Shown: positions 15,957 through 24,012, counted from the first letter of the stretch. The stretch is DNA of 35,837 bases from Mesorhizobium norvegicum (GCF_004919685.1 NZ_SMYZ01000056.1:1-35837), one strand, 5' to 3'. Made by a program: numbers and translations. The notes: generated by a model from the sequence alone, not told the origin.

Positions 15957-16352
15957 ATGAAGATCATTGCCTGCGGCAGCGTGCCGACCATCATAGCGCC
16001 CGAAAAATACTTCACCGGCCGGGTGCTGCAGACGCCCATCATCGAGAAGGAGGCGCCTGCCCGGTTGCGAGCCACGTTGGTCAGCTTCGAGCCGGGCGCG
16101 CGCACCCACTGGCATACCCATCCGCTTGGCCAGACGCTCTACGTCACCGAGGGCGCCGGACTTGCCCAGACATGGGGCGAACCGGTCCAGGAGATCAGGG
16201 CCGGAGACGTCATTTCCTTTGCGCCAGGCGAAAAGCACTGGCATGGCGCGGCGCCGAAATCGGCGATGACGCATATCGCCATGCAGGAAGCCCTCGACGG
16301 CGTCCATGCCGATTGGCTGGAAGCGGTAACGTCGGCGCAATATGGCGGCTGA
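15957..16352 (+). CDS. Small cupin-domain protein
   Basis: A 131-residue single-domain cupin. Cupin motif 1 is HWHTHPLGQTLYVTEG (H51, H53, H55 and Q59 candidates for metal), and motif 2 is GDVISFAPGEKHWHGAAP. Proteins of this size and pattern include quercetinase-like and carboxymuconolactone-associated cupins; the substrate cannot be named. The start at ATG 15957 is preceded by AAGGA and is close to the domain boundary. A remnant of a probable regulator and a DHA2 transporter follow on the same strand. Confidence 0.85.
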   Translation: MKIIACGSVPTIIAPEKYFTGRVLQTPIIEKEAPARLRATLVSFEPGARTHWHTHPLGQTLYVTEGAGLAQTWGEPVQEIRAGDVISFAPGEKHWHGAAPKSAMTHIAMQEALDGVHADWLEAVTSAQYGG

Positions 16353-16367
16353 ATGCTGAGTCCGTAA

Positions 16368-16490
16368 GAAGTCGGGCTTCTATTCCAGCCGCAACATCTT
16401 CAGAAGAGGGCGGCTCGCGGCGAGTTCCGTGCCATCGCGCAGGCCGCGCTCAATCGCGTGATCGACGGCGCCATGCCGCCCGTGAGCTGA
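16368..16490 (+). pseudogene. C-terminal remnant of a regulator gene, probably TetR family
   Basis: One frame between a stop at 16365 and the TGA at 16488-16490 encodes a peptide ending GEFRAIAQAALNRVIDGAMP followed by PVS. This resembles the last helix of TetR-type regulators, which often sit beside DHA2 efflux genes such as the one that follows at 16538. No start codon with a ribosome site, and no helix-turn-helix, is present upstream, so the body of the gene is missing. The identification rests on about 25 residues and is tentative. Confidence 0.35.
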
Positions 16491-16537
16491 CCGTCGGTCA
16501 ATGGTGTAGGTGGCTGCAAGCCTCAGGTCTGGATATC

Positions 16538-18055
16538 ATGTCAAAGCACCGTCTGCCCCTGGTCGCCGCCGTCTATCTCGGTTCGTTTGTCGCTCTGCTC
16601 GACGTCAGCATCGTCAATGTCGCGCTGCCGACCATCCAGCAGGCGCTGCAGACCGATTTCGGCGGCCTGCAATGGGTGGTCGACGCTTACACGCTGTGCC
16701 TGTCGGCCTTCATGCTGTCGTCGGGCCTGATCGGCGACCGCTACGGCCGCAAGCGCTCGTGGCTGGCCGGTGTCGGCATCTTCGTTGCCGGCTCGCTTAT
16801 CTGCGCCATCGCGCCCAACCTTGCGGTGCTGCTGGCCGGCAGGGTGGTGCAAGGCATCGCCGGCTCGCTGCTCATTCCAGGCGCGTTGTCGATCCTGACG
16901 CAGGCCTTTCCCGATCCACGCGAGCGCGCCGGCGTCATCGGCGGCTGGGCGTCGTTCGCCGCCATCTCGCTGCTCGTTGGCCCCGTCCTCGGCGGCATCC
17001 TGGTCGAGACGGTCGGCTGGCAAAGCATCTTCCTGATCAACCTGCCGCTCGGCCTGGTCACGATCGCGCTGGGTGCAGCATCGATCAACGAGACGGCGCA
17101 TCCCGAACATGCCCATCTCGACCTTGTCGGCCTGGCGCTCAGCATCGTGTGGCTGGGCGCGCTGACCTTCGGCCTGATCTCGGCCGGCGAGACCGGCTGG
17201 GGTGAACCCAAGACGATCATGGCGCTCATCGCCGGCGTCGTCGGCCTGGCGGCCTTCCTCGGCTTTGAGGCGCGTACGGCACGGCCAATGCTGCCGCTTG
17301 GCCTGTTTCGCGACGTTCGCTTTGCCGTTGCCAATGTCGCTTCGTTCGCGCTCGGCTTCACTTCCTATTCCAGTGTCTTCTTCTTTTCGATGTTCCTGCA
17401 GCAGGTGCAGGGCTGGTCGCCGACGCAGACCGGCCTGCGCATGGCGCCGGCCTTCATTGTCCAGATCGTGGTGTCGCCATGGATCGGCAGGCTCAGCGCG
17501 CGCCACGGTCATTCCGCGCTGATGACCATTGGCTATGTTGCGATCGGCCTGTCCATGCTCGGCATGTGCTGGGCCGGACCTTCGACGCCCTATGCGGTGC
17601 TCTGCCTTCTGTTCGCCATTGGCGGTCTCGGCAATGCGCTGGCGATCCCGACCGGCAGCGCGGCCGCCATGTCCTATGCGCCGCGCGAGCGCTCCGGCAT
17701 GGTGTCGGCGGTCATCAACGCCACCCGCCAGAGCGGCCTTGCCATCGGCATCGCCTTGCTCGGCGCCTTGATGAGCATGCGGGCGACCAACCTTTTGACC
17801 GGATATCTCGGCGATGCCAGTGTCGCCAACGCCGAGGCGGTGGCCCGCGCCGCAATATCGCGGCATGATTTCGCAACCGACGCGGCGATGGGCGAAAGCG
17901 GAGTGCACGATCTGTACACGGTCGCCTATGCCGGCGGCTTCCACGCCGCGATGCTGACGGCGGCGATTGGCGCGTTCCTCACCGCCGCATTGCTGGTCGC
18001 CGTGCTGGCACCGGCCGAGGCGCGCTCGGCCAAAGAGGCCAAGCACGAGGCGTGA
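16538..18055 (+). CDS. DHA2-type (EmrB/QacA) major facilitator multidrug transporter
   Basis: A 505-residue inner-membrane antiporter with about 14 hydrophobic segments, the size of the DHA2 drug:proton family. Segment 1 contains LLDVSIVNVALPTIQ, the DHA2 motif with its membrane Asp. The loop between segments 2 and 3 holds GDRYGRKRSW (MFS motif A), and LVGPVLGGILVETVGWQSIFLINLP matches motif C and its flank. The start at ATG 16538 was chosen by the alignment of segment 1; the frame stays open far upstream, but that region is the cupin gene in another frame. Ribosome site is weak. A decayed probable TetR gene lies just before it, which may have left the transporter without its cognate repressor. 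Confidence 0.9.
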   Translation: MSKHRLPLVAAVYLGSFVALLDVSIVNVALPTIQQALQTDFGGLQWVVDAYTLCLSAFMLSSGLIGDRYGRKRSWLAGVGIFVAGSLICAIAPNLAVLLAGRVVQGIAGSLLIPGALSILTQAFPDPRERAGVIGGWASFAAISLLVGPVLGGILVETVGWQSIFLINLPLGLVTIALGAASINETAHPEHAHLDLVGLALSIVWLGALTFGLISAGETGWGEPKTIMALIAGVVGLAAFLGFEARTARPMLPLGLFRDVRFAVANVASFALGFTSYSSVFFFSMFLQQVQGWSPTQTGLRMAPAFIVQIVVSPWIGRLSARHGHSALMTIGYVAIGLSMLGMCWAGPSTPYAVLCLLFAIGGLGNALAIPTGSAAAMSYAPRERSGMVSAVINATRQSGLAIGIALLGALMSMRATNLLTGYLGDASVANAEAVARAAISRHDFATDAAMGESGVHDLYTVAYAGGFHAAMLTAAIGAFLTAALLVAVLAPAEARSAKEAKHEA

Positions 18056-18069
18056 GGCTGACGGCCCAT

Positions 18070-18095
18070 TAAAAACCCGGCGGTGAAGCCGGGTT
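18070..18095 (-). terminator. Intrinsic terminator of the aspartate aminotransferase gene
   Basis: AACCCGGC (18074-18081) and GCCGGGTT (18088-18095) form an 8-bp stem. On the minus strand the stem exits into a run of T from the five A at 18071-18075. It sits 22 bp beyond the aminotransferase stop and may also stop read-through from the MFS gene. Confidence 0.85.
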
Positions 18096-18116
18096 CTTGC
18101 CTTCATGGTGCGCCGG

Positions 18117-19319
18117 TCAGGTCAGCGATGCCGTAAAGCGCTGGATGCGCGTGCAGGCTTCCTCCAGCAGCGTCTCCGAGGTGGCGTAGGAGATGCGGAA
18201 GTTGGGGCCAAGGCCGAAGGCCGAGCCGAACACCACCGCGACGCCTTCGGCCTCGAGCAGTTCCGAGCAGAAGGTTTCGTCGGTGTCGATCAGCTTGCCG
18301 GCCTTGGTCTTCTTGCCGATCAGCTGGGCGCAAGAGGGATAGACATAGAAGGCGCCTTCCGGCGACGGGCAGGTGATGCCGCGCGCCTGGTTGAGCATCG
18401 ACACGACGAGGTCGCGCCTGCCTTGAAAGATCGCCTTGTTCCTGGCGATGAAGTCCTGCGGGCCGTTCAGCGCCTCGACGGAGGCCCATTGCGCGATGGT
18501 GCAGGCGCCCGATGTCTGCTGGCCCTGGATCATGTCCATCGCCTTGATCAGCTGGACCGGACCGGCGGCATAGCCGATGCGCCAGCCGGTCATGGCATAG
18601 GCTTTCGACACGCCGTTCATGGTCAGGGTGCGCTCGTAGAGCTTCGGCTCGACCTCGGCTATGGTCTTGAAGACGAAATCGCCATAGGTCAGGTGCTCGT
18701 ACATGTCGTCTGTCAGCGTCCAGACATGCGGATGCTTCAACAGCACATCGGCGAGCGCGCGCAGTTCGGCCTCGGTGTAGGCGGCGCCCGACGGGTTCGA
18801 CGGCGAGTTCATCAGCAGCCATTTGGTCTTCGGCGTGATCGCCTTTTCCAGCACAGAAGCGGTCAGCTTGAAGCCGTTGTCGATCGAGGTGTCGGCAAAC
18901 ACCGACGTGCCGCCGCAGATCGCCACCATCTCGGGATAGCTGACCCAGTAGGGGCGCGGGATGACGACCTCATCGCCGGGGTTCAGGGTCGCCATGAAGG
19001 CGTTGAAGAGGATCTGCTTGCCGCCGGTGCCGACGATGGTCTGCTCGGGCTTGTAGTCGAGATTGTTCTCACGCTTGAACTTTTTCGCGATCGCCTCGCG
19101 CAGCGGCACGATGCCCGAAACCGGCGGATACTTGGTTTCGCCACGGCGGATCGCCTCGATCGCCGCATTCTTGATGTTGTCGGGCGTGTCGAAATCCGGT
19201 TCGCCGGCGCCGAGGCCGATAATGTCACGGCCGGCATTTTTCAGCTCGCGCGCTTTCTGCGTCACCGCGATGGTGGCGGAAGGCTTCACGCGGGAAAGAG
19301 TGTCGGCAAGAAAGGCCAT
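18117..19319 (-). CDS. aatA: Aspartate aminotransferase, class I fold, AatA type
   Basis: A 400-residue pyridoxal-phosphate enzyme that interconverts aspartate/2-oxoglutarate and oxaloacetate/glutamate. The PLP Lys is K239 in MNGVSKAYAMTGWRIGY. NSPSNPSGAAY and DDMYEHLTY supply the cofactor-binding Asn, Asp and Tyr, and R374 in FRISYA is the substrate-carboxylate Arg. The N-terminal LGAGEPDFDTP is typical of the I-gamma subgroup, which in some bacteria also transaminates prephenate, so arogenate synthesis is a possible second role. It forms a single-gene unit with its own terminator. Confidence 0.93.
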   Translation of the reverse strand: MAFLADTLSRVKPSATIAVTQKARELKNAGRDIIGLGAGEPDFDTPDNIKNAAIEAIRRGETKYPPVSGIVPLREAIAKKFKRENNLDYKPEQTIVGTGGKQILFNAFMATLNPGDEVVIPRPYWVSYPEMVAICGGTSVFADTSIDNGFKLTASVLEKAITPKTKWLLMNSPSNPSGAAYTEAELRALADVLLKHPHVWTLTDDMYEHLTYGDFVFKTIAEVEPKLYERTLTMNGVSKAYAMTGWRIGYAAGPVQLIKAMDMIQGQQTSGACTIAQWASVEALNGPQDFIARNKAIFQGRRDLVVSMLNQARGITCPSPEGAFYVYPSCAQLIGKKTKAGKLIDTDETFCSELLEAEGVAVVFGSAFGLGPNFRISYATSETLLEEACTRIQRFTASLT

Positions 19320-19514
19320 GACCAGATATCTCCAAACTAGGTCGGCGCGGGCCGGGAGCGGCCGCGGCGCTTCTCATGTCGCATGATTTCGCGCAGTGCA
19401 AGCATTGTCGGCTGATCCAGGTCTCAAGGAGCCGTGATCGGCAACAATAAATTCATTAACAGACGGTAGAGGCTTGAGTGGCAGGATCGCAGACCACTTG
19501 CGAAGCGAGGAACC

Positions 19515-20405
19515 GTGTCGCGCAGCATCGGGCTTGCCCACATCATCCGTCAGGACGACGGCACCTCCACCGGTGTCTGGGGCATCTACACGCTGCAAAG
19601 CGCCTTCCAGCCGATCTTCGCCTTCGACGAAGGCAAACTGTCGGTGGTCGCGTTCGAAGGGCTGATCCGGCCGTTCCGCGACGGCGAGCCGCAATCACCG
19701 ATGAATTTCTTCAGCACCTGTCCGGCCGCCGACCGCCTGCATATCGAGGCGCTGACCAGGACGCTGCATCTTCTGAACGCCGGCGCCTGCCTGCCGCAGG
19801 AGGCGTCGATCTTCGTCAATTTCGACCCTTCGGTGTTCACCGAGCGCACCGTAGCCGACGCGGCCTTGCGCGAAATGCGGCTGGTGCTGCATGAGGCCGG
19901 CATCGATCCGCGCCGCGTCGTCTGCGAGGTGACCGAGCAGCGGTCGGCGTCGCAGGAGACCTTGCACAGCTTCGTTGCGGCGCTGAGGGCCAATGGCTTT
20001 CGCATCGCCGTCGACGACTATGGCGCCGACGATTCCGACATCAACCGCATCAAGGAGCTGAAGCCGGATATCGTCAAGTTCGATGCCTACTGGATCACCC
20101 AGCTGATGGACTCCGGCGCCGGCTTCGCGCTGCTGACCACCATGGTGAAAAGCTTCGAGGAGCAAGGCATCCGCACGGTGTTCGAAGGCATCGAAGAGGG
20201 TTGGCAATTGGAGCTTGCCGAGAAATCGGGAGCATCGATGGTGCAGGGTTTCGTGCTGGCGCGGCCCGAACTGGCGCCGACCAGTTTTCGCGTGTTCGAC
20301 AAGACCAGGCAGGCATCTGTCGCTGTCGGCGACACGCCTGCTCCCGCCCCGGCACCGCATTCGGCGCGGCCGGTGAAGGCGTTCGGGCGCAAGGTGGCGC
20401 CATGA
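19515..20405 (+). CDS. Soluble EAL-domain protein, first of a tandem pair
   Basis: A 296-residue EAL-only protein without membrane segments or sensor domain. It starts at GTG 19515 with GAGG at 19507-19510. Catalytic groups are present at E48 (EGL), N102, E138 (CEVTEQ), D167 and D168, K188 and D190 (IVKFD), E224 (FEGIEE) and Q244 (VQGF). However, the loop after the DD pair reads DDYGADDSD rather than DDFGTGYS, which may lower activity or change loop-6 signalling. A roughly 45-residue proline-rich basic tail extends past the domain. Its stop overlaps the next gene as ATGA, so both EAL proteins are made from one transcript and may form a heterodimer (inference; EAL domains dimerise). Confidence 0.9.
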   Translation: MSRSIGLAHIIRQDDGTSTGVWGIYTLQSAFQPIFAFDEGKLSVVAFEGLIRPFRDGEPQSPMNFFSTCPAADRLHIEALTRTLHLLNAGACLPQEASIFVNFDPSVFTERTVADAALREMRLVLHEAGIDPRRVVCEVTEQRSASQETLHSFVAALRANGFRIAVDDYGADDSDINRIKELKPDIVKFDAYWITQLMDSGAGFALLTTMVKSFEEQGIRTVFEGIEEGWQLELAEKSGASMVQGFVLARPELAPTSFRVFDKTRQASVAVGDTPAPAPAPHSARPVKAFGRKVAP

Positions 20406-21250
20406 GGCCCGAGCGGCGGCGCAATGTCGGCGATGCGATCCAGGTCGACGAAGTCGGCATCGAATACGGCATCCATGGCGAGTTCCGGCTGCGCAGCGCC
20501 TATCAGCCGATTTTCGCGCCGCGTGGCCGGTTCCTTCATGCTGTCGCGGTCGAAGCCCTGATCGAGCCGCACCGTGCCGGCCGGCCCGGCGCACCGCGGG
20601 TTTTCTTCGAAAGCATTGCCGCCTCGGACCGGCTGTTTGTCGAGACCATGTGCCGGGCGCTGCATCTCAGGAATTTTCGCAACATCGGCGTCGACGGGCT
20701 CGACCTGTTCTTCAACTACAATCCGCTGATCAACGACCATCCCGGGCGGGCGTTGGCCGAGATCCGGCTGATGACCAGGCATCTCGGCGATTTCGGCCTC
20801 GCGCCGGCCATGCTGGTCTGTGAAATCACCGAACAGGCGGCCGATGATGTGCTTCTTGCCCGGCTGGTGCGTGAAATGCGGCGCGACGGCATCCGCATCG
20901 CCATCGACGATTTCGGCACCGGGCACTCGACCGAGGAGCGGGTGAGCCTGCTCAAGCCCGACATCGTCAAGATCGACGGCACCTGGTTCGCCGAGTTCTG
21001 CCGCCACGCAGCCGCCGAGCGGTTCTTCCGTCCGCTGGTTTCCAGCCTGCATGACCGTGGCGCAAAGGTGCTGGTCGAAGGCATCGAGCAGCCCACCCAT
21101 CTGCGTGTCGCGCTCGAAGGTGGCGTCGACCTGCTGCAGGGTTTTCTTCTCGCCCGTCCGGCCTTGGCCGGCACGATCTTCAACGAAGAGCCGCTCGTGA
21201 TCGATGCCTTGTTGGGTAGAGACAACAAGGTTGTGCCGCTGTTCGGCTAG
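20402..21250 (+). CDS. Soluble EAL-domain protein, second of a tandem pair
   Basis: A 282-residue EAL-only protein. The signature is complete: EAL at 51-53, N105 or N107, E141 (CEITEQ), D169 and D170 in AIDDFGTGHS, K190 and D192 (VKIDG), E226 (VEGIEQ) and Q246 (LQGFLLARP). It is thus a more canonical phosphodiesterase than its upstream partner. The start at ATG 20402 overlaps the previous TGA by 4 bp; a longer open frame upstream is only the shadow of that gene. The two proteins share order and motifs (SAYQPIFA against SAFQPIFA), so they probably arose by duplication, with extensive divergence since. Confidence 0.9.
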   Translation: MRPERRRNVGDAIQVDEVGIEYGIHGEFRLRSAYQPIFAPRGRFLHAVAVEALIEPHRAGRPGAPRVFFESIAASDRLFVETMCRALHLRNFRNIGVDGLDLFFNYNPLINDHPGRALAEIRLMTRHLGDFGLAPAMLVCEITEQAADDVLLARLVREMRRDGIRIAIDDFGTGHSTEERVSLLKPDIVKIDGTWFAEFCRHAAAERFFRPLVSSLHDRGAKVLVEGIEQPTHLRVALEGGVDLLQGFLLARPALAGTIFNEEPLVIDALLGRDNKVVPLFG

Positions 21251-21452
21251 GCAACCTTGGCGATTGGCGAAAGCGGTGCCACAGCGTCCTTCTCCCCGTC
21301 ACTATACGGGGAGAAGATGGCGGCAGCCAGATGAGGGGCGGCGCTGACTTGTCGCCGTGTAGCTCAGCTTCGAAGGCGATAATTCTGATGCGCTGCGCCG
21401 CCCCTCATCGCCCTGCCGGGCACTTCTCCCCGTAAACGGGGAGAAGGACGCT
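21251..21452. repeat. RIME-like element, copy upstream of GST
   Basis: It begins right after the upstream stop codon with GCAAC and GATTGGCGAAAGCGGTGCC. The core is bounded by AGCGTCCTTCTCCCCGT (21283-21299) and its exact inverse at 21436-21452. Each end is itself a hairpin (CTTCTCCCCGT with ACGGGGAGAAG). Inner segments GATGAGGGGCGGCGC and GCGCCGCCCCTCATC-like are also mirrored. It has the same orientation as the copy after the GST gene. Confidence 0.85.
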
Positions 21453-21567
21453 TGCATCAGCGCCGCTGATCATCCTACCAAAACAAATCATTGGTTGAGG
21501 GCGCCGCGGCTGCGATAGTTGCGCCAGTGGAGACTGCGCTCTGGGGAACAGCCATGATACTTACGGC

Positions 21568-22161
21568 ATGATCGACAGCGGCAATTGCTACAAGCCGCGC
21601 CTGCTGATGGCCAAGCTTGGCCTTGCCTTCACCAATGTCGAGGTGAGCTCGCACACCGGCGACACGCGCAAAGCCGATTTTGTCGCCAAGAACCCGAACG
21701 CCGTGGTGCCGCTGCTCGAGCTCGATGACGGTCGGCGGCTGGCCGAATCCAACGCCATCCTGCTCTATCTCGCCGAAGGCACGCGCTTCCTGCCGGTCGA
21801 CAGATATGAGCGCGGGCTCGCCTATCAATGGCTGTTCTTCGAACAGTACAGCCACGAACCCTACATCGCCGTGCGCAAGGCGCTGCTGACCTTTCCCGAA
21901 AGAGCCGCGGATGCGACGCCGGAGCGGCTGGCGGTGACGCTGGAGCGCGGCAACAAGGCGCTCGGCGTGATGAACAAGTATCTGGAAAACAACGCCTTTT
22001 TCGCCGGCGGCACGCTCAGCGTCGCCGACATCGCGCTCTATGCCTATACGCATACGGCAGAGCAGGGCGGCTTCCAGCTCGACGCCTATCCGGCGGTGGC
22101 CGCCTGGCTGAAAAGGGTGGAGGCCGATCCGGGGCATGTGCCGATCGAGTGGGTGGGGTAA
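21568..22161 (+). CDS. Glutathione S-transferase family protein, N-terminus probably frameshifted
   Basis: A 197-residue thioredoxin-fold plus all-alpha GST. Visible are SGNCYKPRLLMAKLGLAF (helix 1 region), NPNAVVPLLELDDGRRLAESNAILLYLAEG (cis-Pro and the ESNAI glutathione-binding segment), and LSVADIALYAYTH with the N-capping box in the C-terminal domain. The start is abnormal. GSTs of this type begin M-x-L-Y-x-x-x-x-S, but ATG 21568 gives MIDSGN, lacking strand beta-1. At 21554 there is ATGATACTT with GGGGA upstream, reading MIL. One more base after CTT would join it to the frame as MILYGMIDSGN. So a one-base loss, real or from assembly, appears to break the start. As it stands a shortened protein from 21568 is the only in-frame product. 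Confidence 0.8.
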   Translation: MIDSGNCYKPRLLMAKLGLAFTNVEVSSHTGDTRKADFVAKNPNAVVPLLELDDGRRLAESNAILLYLAEGTRFLPVDRYERGLAYQWLFFEQYSHEPYIAVRKALLTFPERAADATPERLAVTLERGNKALGVMNKYLENNAFFAGGTLSVADIALYAYTHTAEQGGFQLDAYPAVAAWLKRVEADPGHVPIEWVG

Positions 22162-22367
22162 GCAACGCCGACGATTGGCGAAAGCGGTGCCACAGCGTCC
22201 TTCTCCCCGTCTCCATACGGGGAGAAGATGGCGGCAGCCAGATGAGGGGCGGCGCCAACCTTTGACAGATTGTGCTTTGGCTTTGCGACGAGTTCTGAAG
22301 CGTCGGCGCCGCCCCTCATCGCCCTGCCGGGTACTTCTCCCCGTATAGAGACGGGGAGAAGGACGCT
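22162..22367. repeat. RIME-like element, copy downstream of GST
   Basis: Nearly the same sequence and orientation as the copy at 21251. It starts with GCAACGCC right after the GST stop, then GATTGGCGAAAGCGGTGCC, with the core from AGCGTCC at 22194 to GGACGCT at 22361-22367. Differences are mainly in the inner spacer and in the CTCCATAC and TATAGAGAC hairpin loops. Together the two copies form direct repeats around a single gene. Confidence 0.85.
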
Positions 22368-22398
22368 GTATCGTCGGGGGCGCTCAACCCCAGACAGC

Positions 22399-22423
22399 AA
22401 AAAGGCGGGATAAATCCCGCCTT
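22399..22423 (-). terminator. Intrinsic terminator, probably of the cold-shock gene
   Basis: AAGGCGGGAT (22402-22411) and ATCCCGCCTT (22414-22423) form a perfect 10-bp stem with a 2-nt loop. The minus strand exits into five T (A run 22399-22403). It lies 167 bp beyond the cold-shock stop, leaving a long GC-rich 3' untranslated region with no other gene visible. Confidence 0.8.
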
Positions 22424-22589
22424 CCCATGCTTGGTAGCCTGATCGGGAGCGTCCGGTCCGGGCTGGCAGCTATCTGCTGATCCAGTCTGTCGGGTCTTTC
22501 CGCTCCAGCGCGCTTCTCGCGCGACTGTCAGTACATCCGTGACTTGCCGCGCGCCCCGAGCTCTCGCCCGGCGCGCGCTGTTCGCAAAA

Positions 22590-22802
22590 TCAGGCTGCCT
22601 TGCTCAGAGATCCAGCGGACGACTTGCCAGTGCGGCGGTCCTGCTCGATCTCGAAGTTGATCTTCTGGCCTTCGACCAGGGTCGACAGTCCAGCACGCTC
22701 GACAGCGGAGATGTGGACGAAAACGTCCGCGCCACCCGCGTCAGGCTGAATGAAGCCGAAGCCCTTGGTGGCGTTGAACCACTTGACCGTTCCAGTTGCC
22801 AT
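22590..22802 (-). CDS. Cold-shock domain protein (CspA family)
   Basis: A 70-residue single-stranded nucleic-acid-binding beta barrel acting as an RNA chaperone. MATGTVKWFNATKGFGFI contains RNP1 (KGFGFI, 13-18), and VFVHIS (27-32) is RNP2. Length is standard. AAGGA lies just before the ATG. The transcript from the promoter at 22942-22970 would have a leader of about 130 nt, typical of cold-shock mRNAs whose leader folding controls translation. Whether this copy is cold-induced or constitutive cannot be told. Confidence 0.95.
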   Translation of the reverse strand: MATGTVKWFNATKGFGFIQPDAGGADVFVHISAVERAGLSTLVEGQKINFEIEQDRRTGKSSAGSLSKAA

Positions 22803-22941
22803 TTTAGATAGTCCTTCAACATTTGCTTTAGTTTGACCAGACCGAGGTCCAGCCGGTGTGCATCGAGATTTTGGAGATAGACGTCAGCAAACGCGAAGAT
22901 CGCGAGGCCCGGATCGATCGGCCGAAATATCAATGGAACGC

Positions 22942-22970
22942 ATATAGGCTGGTTTCGCATAAAAAACAAG
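22942..22970 (-). promoter_or_regulatory. Strong housekeeping promoter for the cold-shock gene
   Basis: On the minus strand CTTGTT (22970-22965) and CTATAT (22947-22942) are separated by exactly 17 bp, an almost perfect match to the rhizobial CTTGAC-N17-CTATAT pattern. Transcription would start near 22935, about 132 nt before the cold-shock ATG. Confidence 0.7.
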
Positions 22971-23079
22971 ACTGCGTGAGAAAGCCGTGATCGAGGCGCT
23001 GCCCAACGGCTGCCCCAATCTGCTGAAAACGTTGCGGCAGATCACGCTGTCCTCGAGCGGCGGATCAGGGGAGAGGACC

Positions 23080-23409
23080 ATGAAAACCATTCTGCTTGCC
23101 GCCTGCCTGACGCTTATTGCCGCCGAGGCCCAGGCGGTCTCGCGCTACGACCCGACCCGCATGAGCTGCGGCAAGGTTCAGGCGACGATCGCCCGGCAGG
23201 GCGCCGTCATCCTGCGCTACCAGTCGACGCGGGTGCCGGGGTTGCCGCTCTATGACCGTTATGTGCAGAGCCAGCAATTCTGCACCATGGGCGAGGTGAG
23301 GACGCGCGCCTACGTGCCGAGCGCCGACACCAAGTCCTGCCCGGTCTACAACTGCAAGCGGCCGGACAATGACCGGCATTTCCGCCGGCGGTTCTTCCAT
23401 AATGACTAG
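23080..23409 (+). CDS. Small secreted cysteine-containing hypothetical protein
   Basis: A 109-residue protein with a clear signal peptide, MKTILLAACLTLIAAEAQA, and likely cleavage before VSRYD. The mature part of about 90 residues has four cysteines (in MSCGK, QQFCTMG, KSCPVYNCK), which could form two disulfides in the periplasm. It ends in the basic RHFRRRFFHND. GGGAGAGGA precedes ATG 23080. Its composition resembles small periplasmic proteins common in Rhizobiales, but I do not recognise a named family and assign no function. Confidence 0.75.
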   Translation: MKTILLAACLTLIAAEAQAVSRYDPTRMSCGKVQATIARQGAVILRYQSTRVPGLPLYDRYVQSQQFCTMGEVRTRAYVPSADTKSCPVYNCKRPDNDRHFRRRFFHND

Positions 23410-23442
23410 ATAACTAGATAACTAGGCTCTCGGCCGCAGCCG

Positions 23443-24012
23443 TCAAAACCCGAAGGAAACCTGCGCCGGTGGCGGTGGGCCGACGCGCACGCCTTCCATG
23501 GCCAGCATCTTCTCCTTGGTGACCGAGCCGCCCGGCGCCGAGAAGCCGCCGATCTTGCCGCCGGCAGCGAGGATGCGATGGCAAGGGATGACCAGCGGCA
23601 CCGGATTGGCGCCAAGGGCGGCGCCAGTCTCGCGGGCGAGCCCGGCATGGCCGGCGGTTTTGGCCAGCTCACCATAGGTGGTGGTTTCGCCGAAGGAGAG
23701 TTTTCGCGCCGCGTCGTAAATGGCGAGGCGGAAATCGTCGATGCCGTCGAGATCGACCGGCACGCCGGAGAAATCGACGTCCTCGCCCGCCGCATAGGCC
23801 TTGATCGCTGCGATCAGCTCGACCACCCATGGCGGCTGGGTCGTGGAGGCGGAAACCCCGCCATGGCGCAGCAGGCGCCGCTCCACCGCTTCGCGGCTGC
23901 GTTCGGGCAGGCAGAGCCGGATCAGGCCCTTTTCGCTCCACGCAATGCCCATGAAACCGATCACTGTTTCTAACACTGCGTGGCCGGCCGTGATCGAAGA
24001 TGTCGTGTCCAT
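23443..24012 (-). CDS. ogt: Methylated-DNA--protein-cysteine methyltransferase
   Basis: A 189-residue suicide DNA-repair enzyme that moves the methyl group from O6-methylguanine (and O4-methylthymine) to its own cysteine. The active-site motif PCHRIL with its Cys is in NPVPLVIPCHRILAAGG, preceded by the DNA-binding helix region FGETTTYGELAKTAGHAGLA. The N-terminal ribonuclease-like domain is present, and there is no Ada N-terminal zinc domain, so this is the Ogt form. Start ATG 24012 has GAAAGGAA upstream; a longer frame from 24063 lacks support. It is divergent from the lytic transglycosylase gene. Confidence 0.92.
   Translation of the reverse strand: MDTTSSITAGHAVLETVIGFMGIAWSEKGLIRLCLPERSREAVERRLLRHGGVSASTTQPPWVVELIAAIKAYAAGEDVDFSGVPVDLDGIDDFRLAIYDAARKLSFGETTTYGELAKTAGHAGLARETGAALGANPVPLVIPCHRILAAGGKIGGFSAPGGSVTKEKMLAMEGVRVGPPPPAQVSFGF

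Noticed and set aside
16541..18106. 521-codon minus-strand frame opposite the MFS gene
   Set aside because: Translation is Arg/Gln/Asp-rich without membrane segments or motifs; the plus-strand transporter is clearly real.
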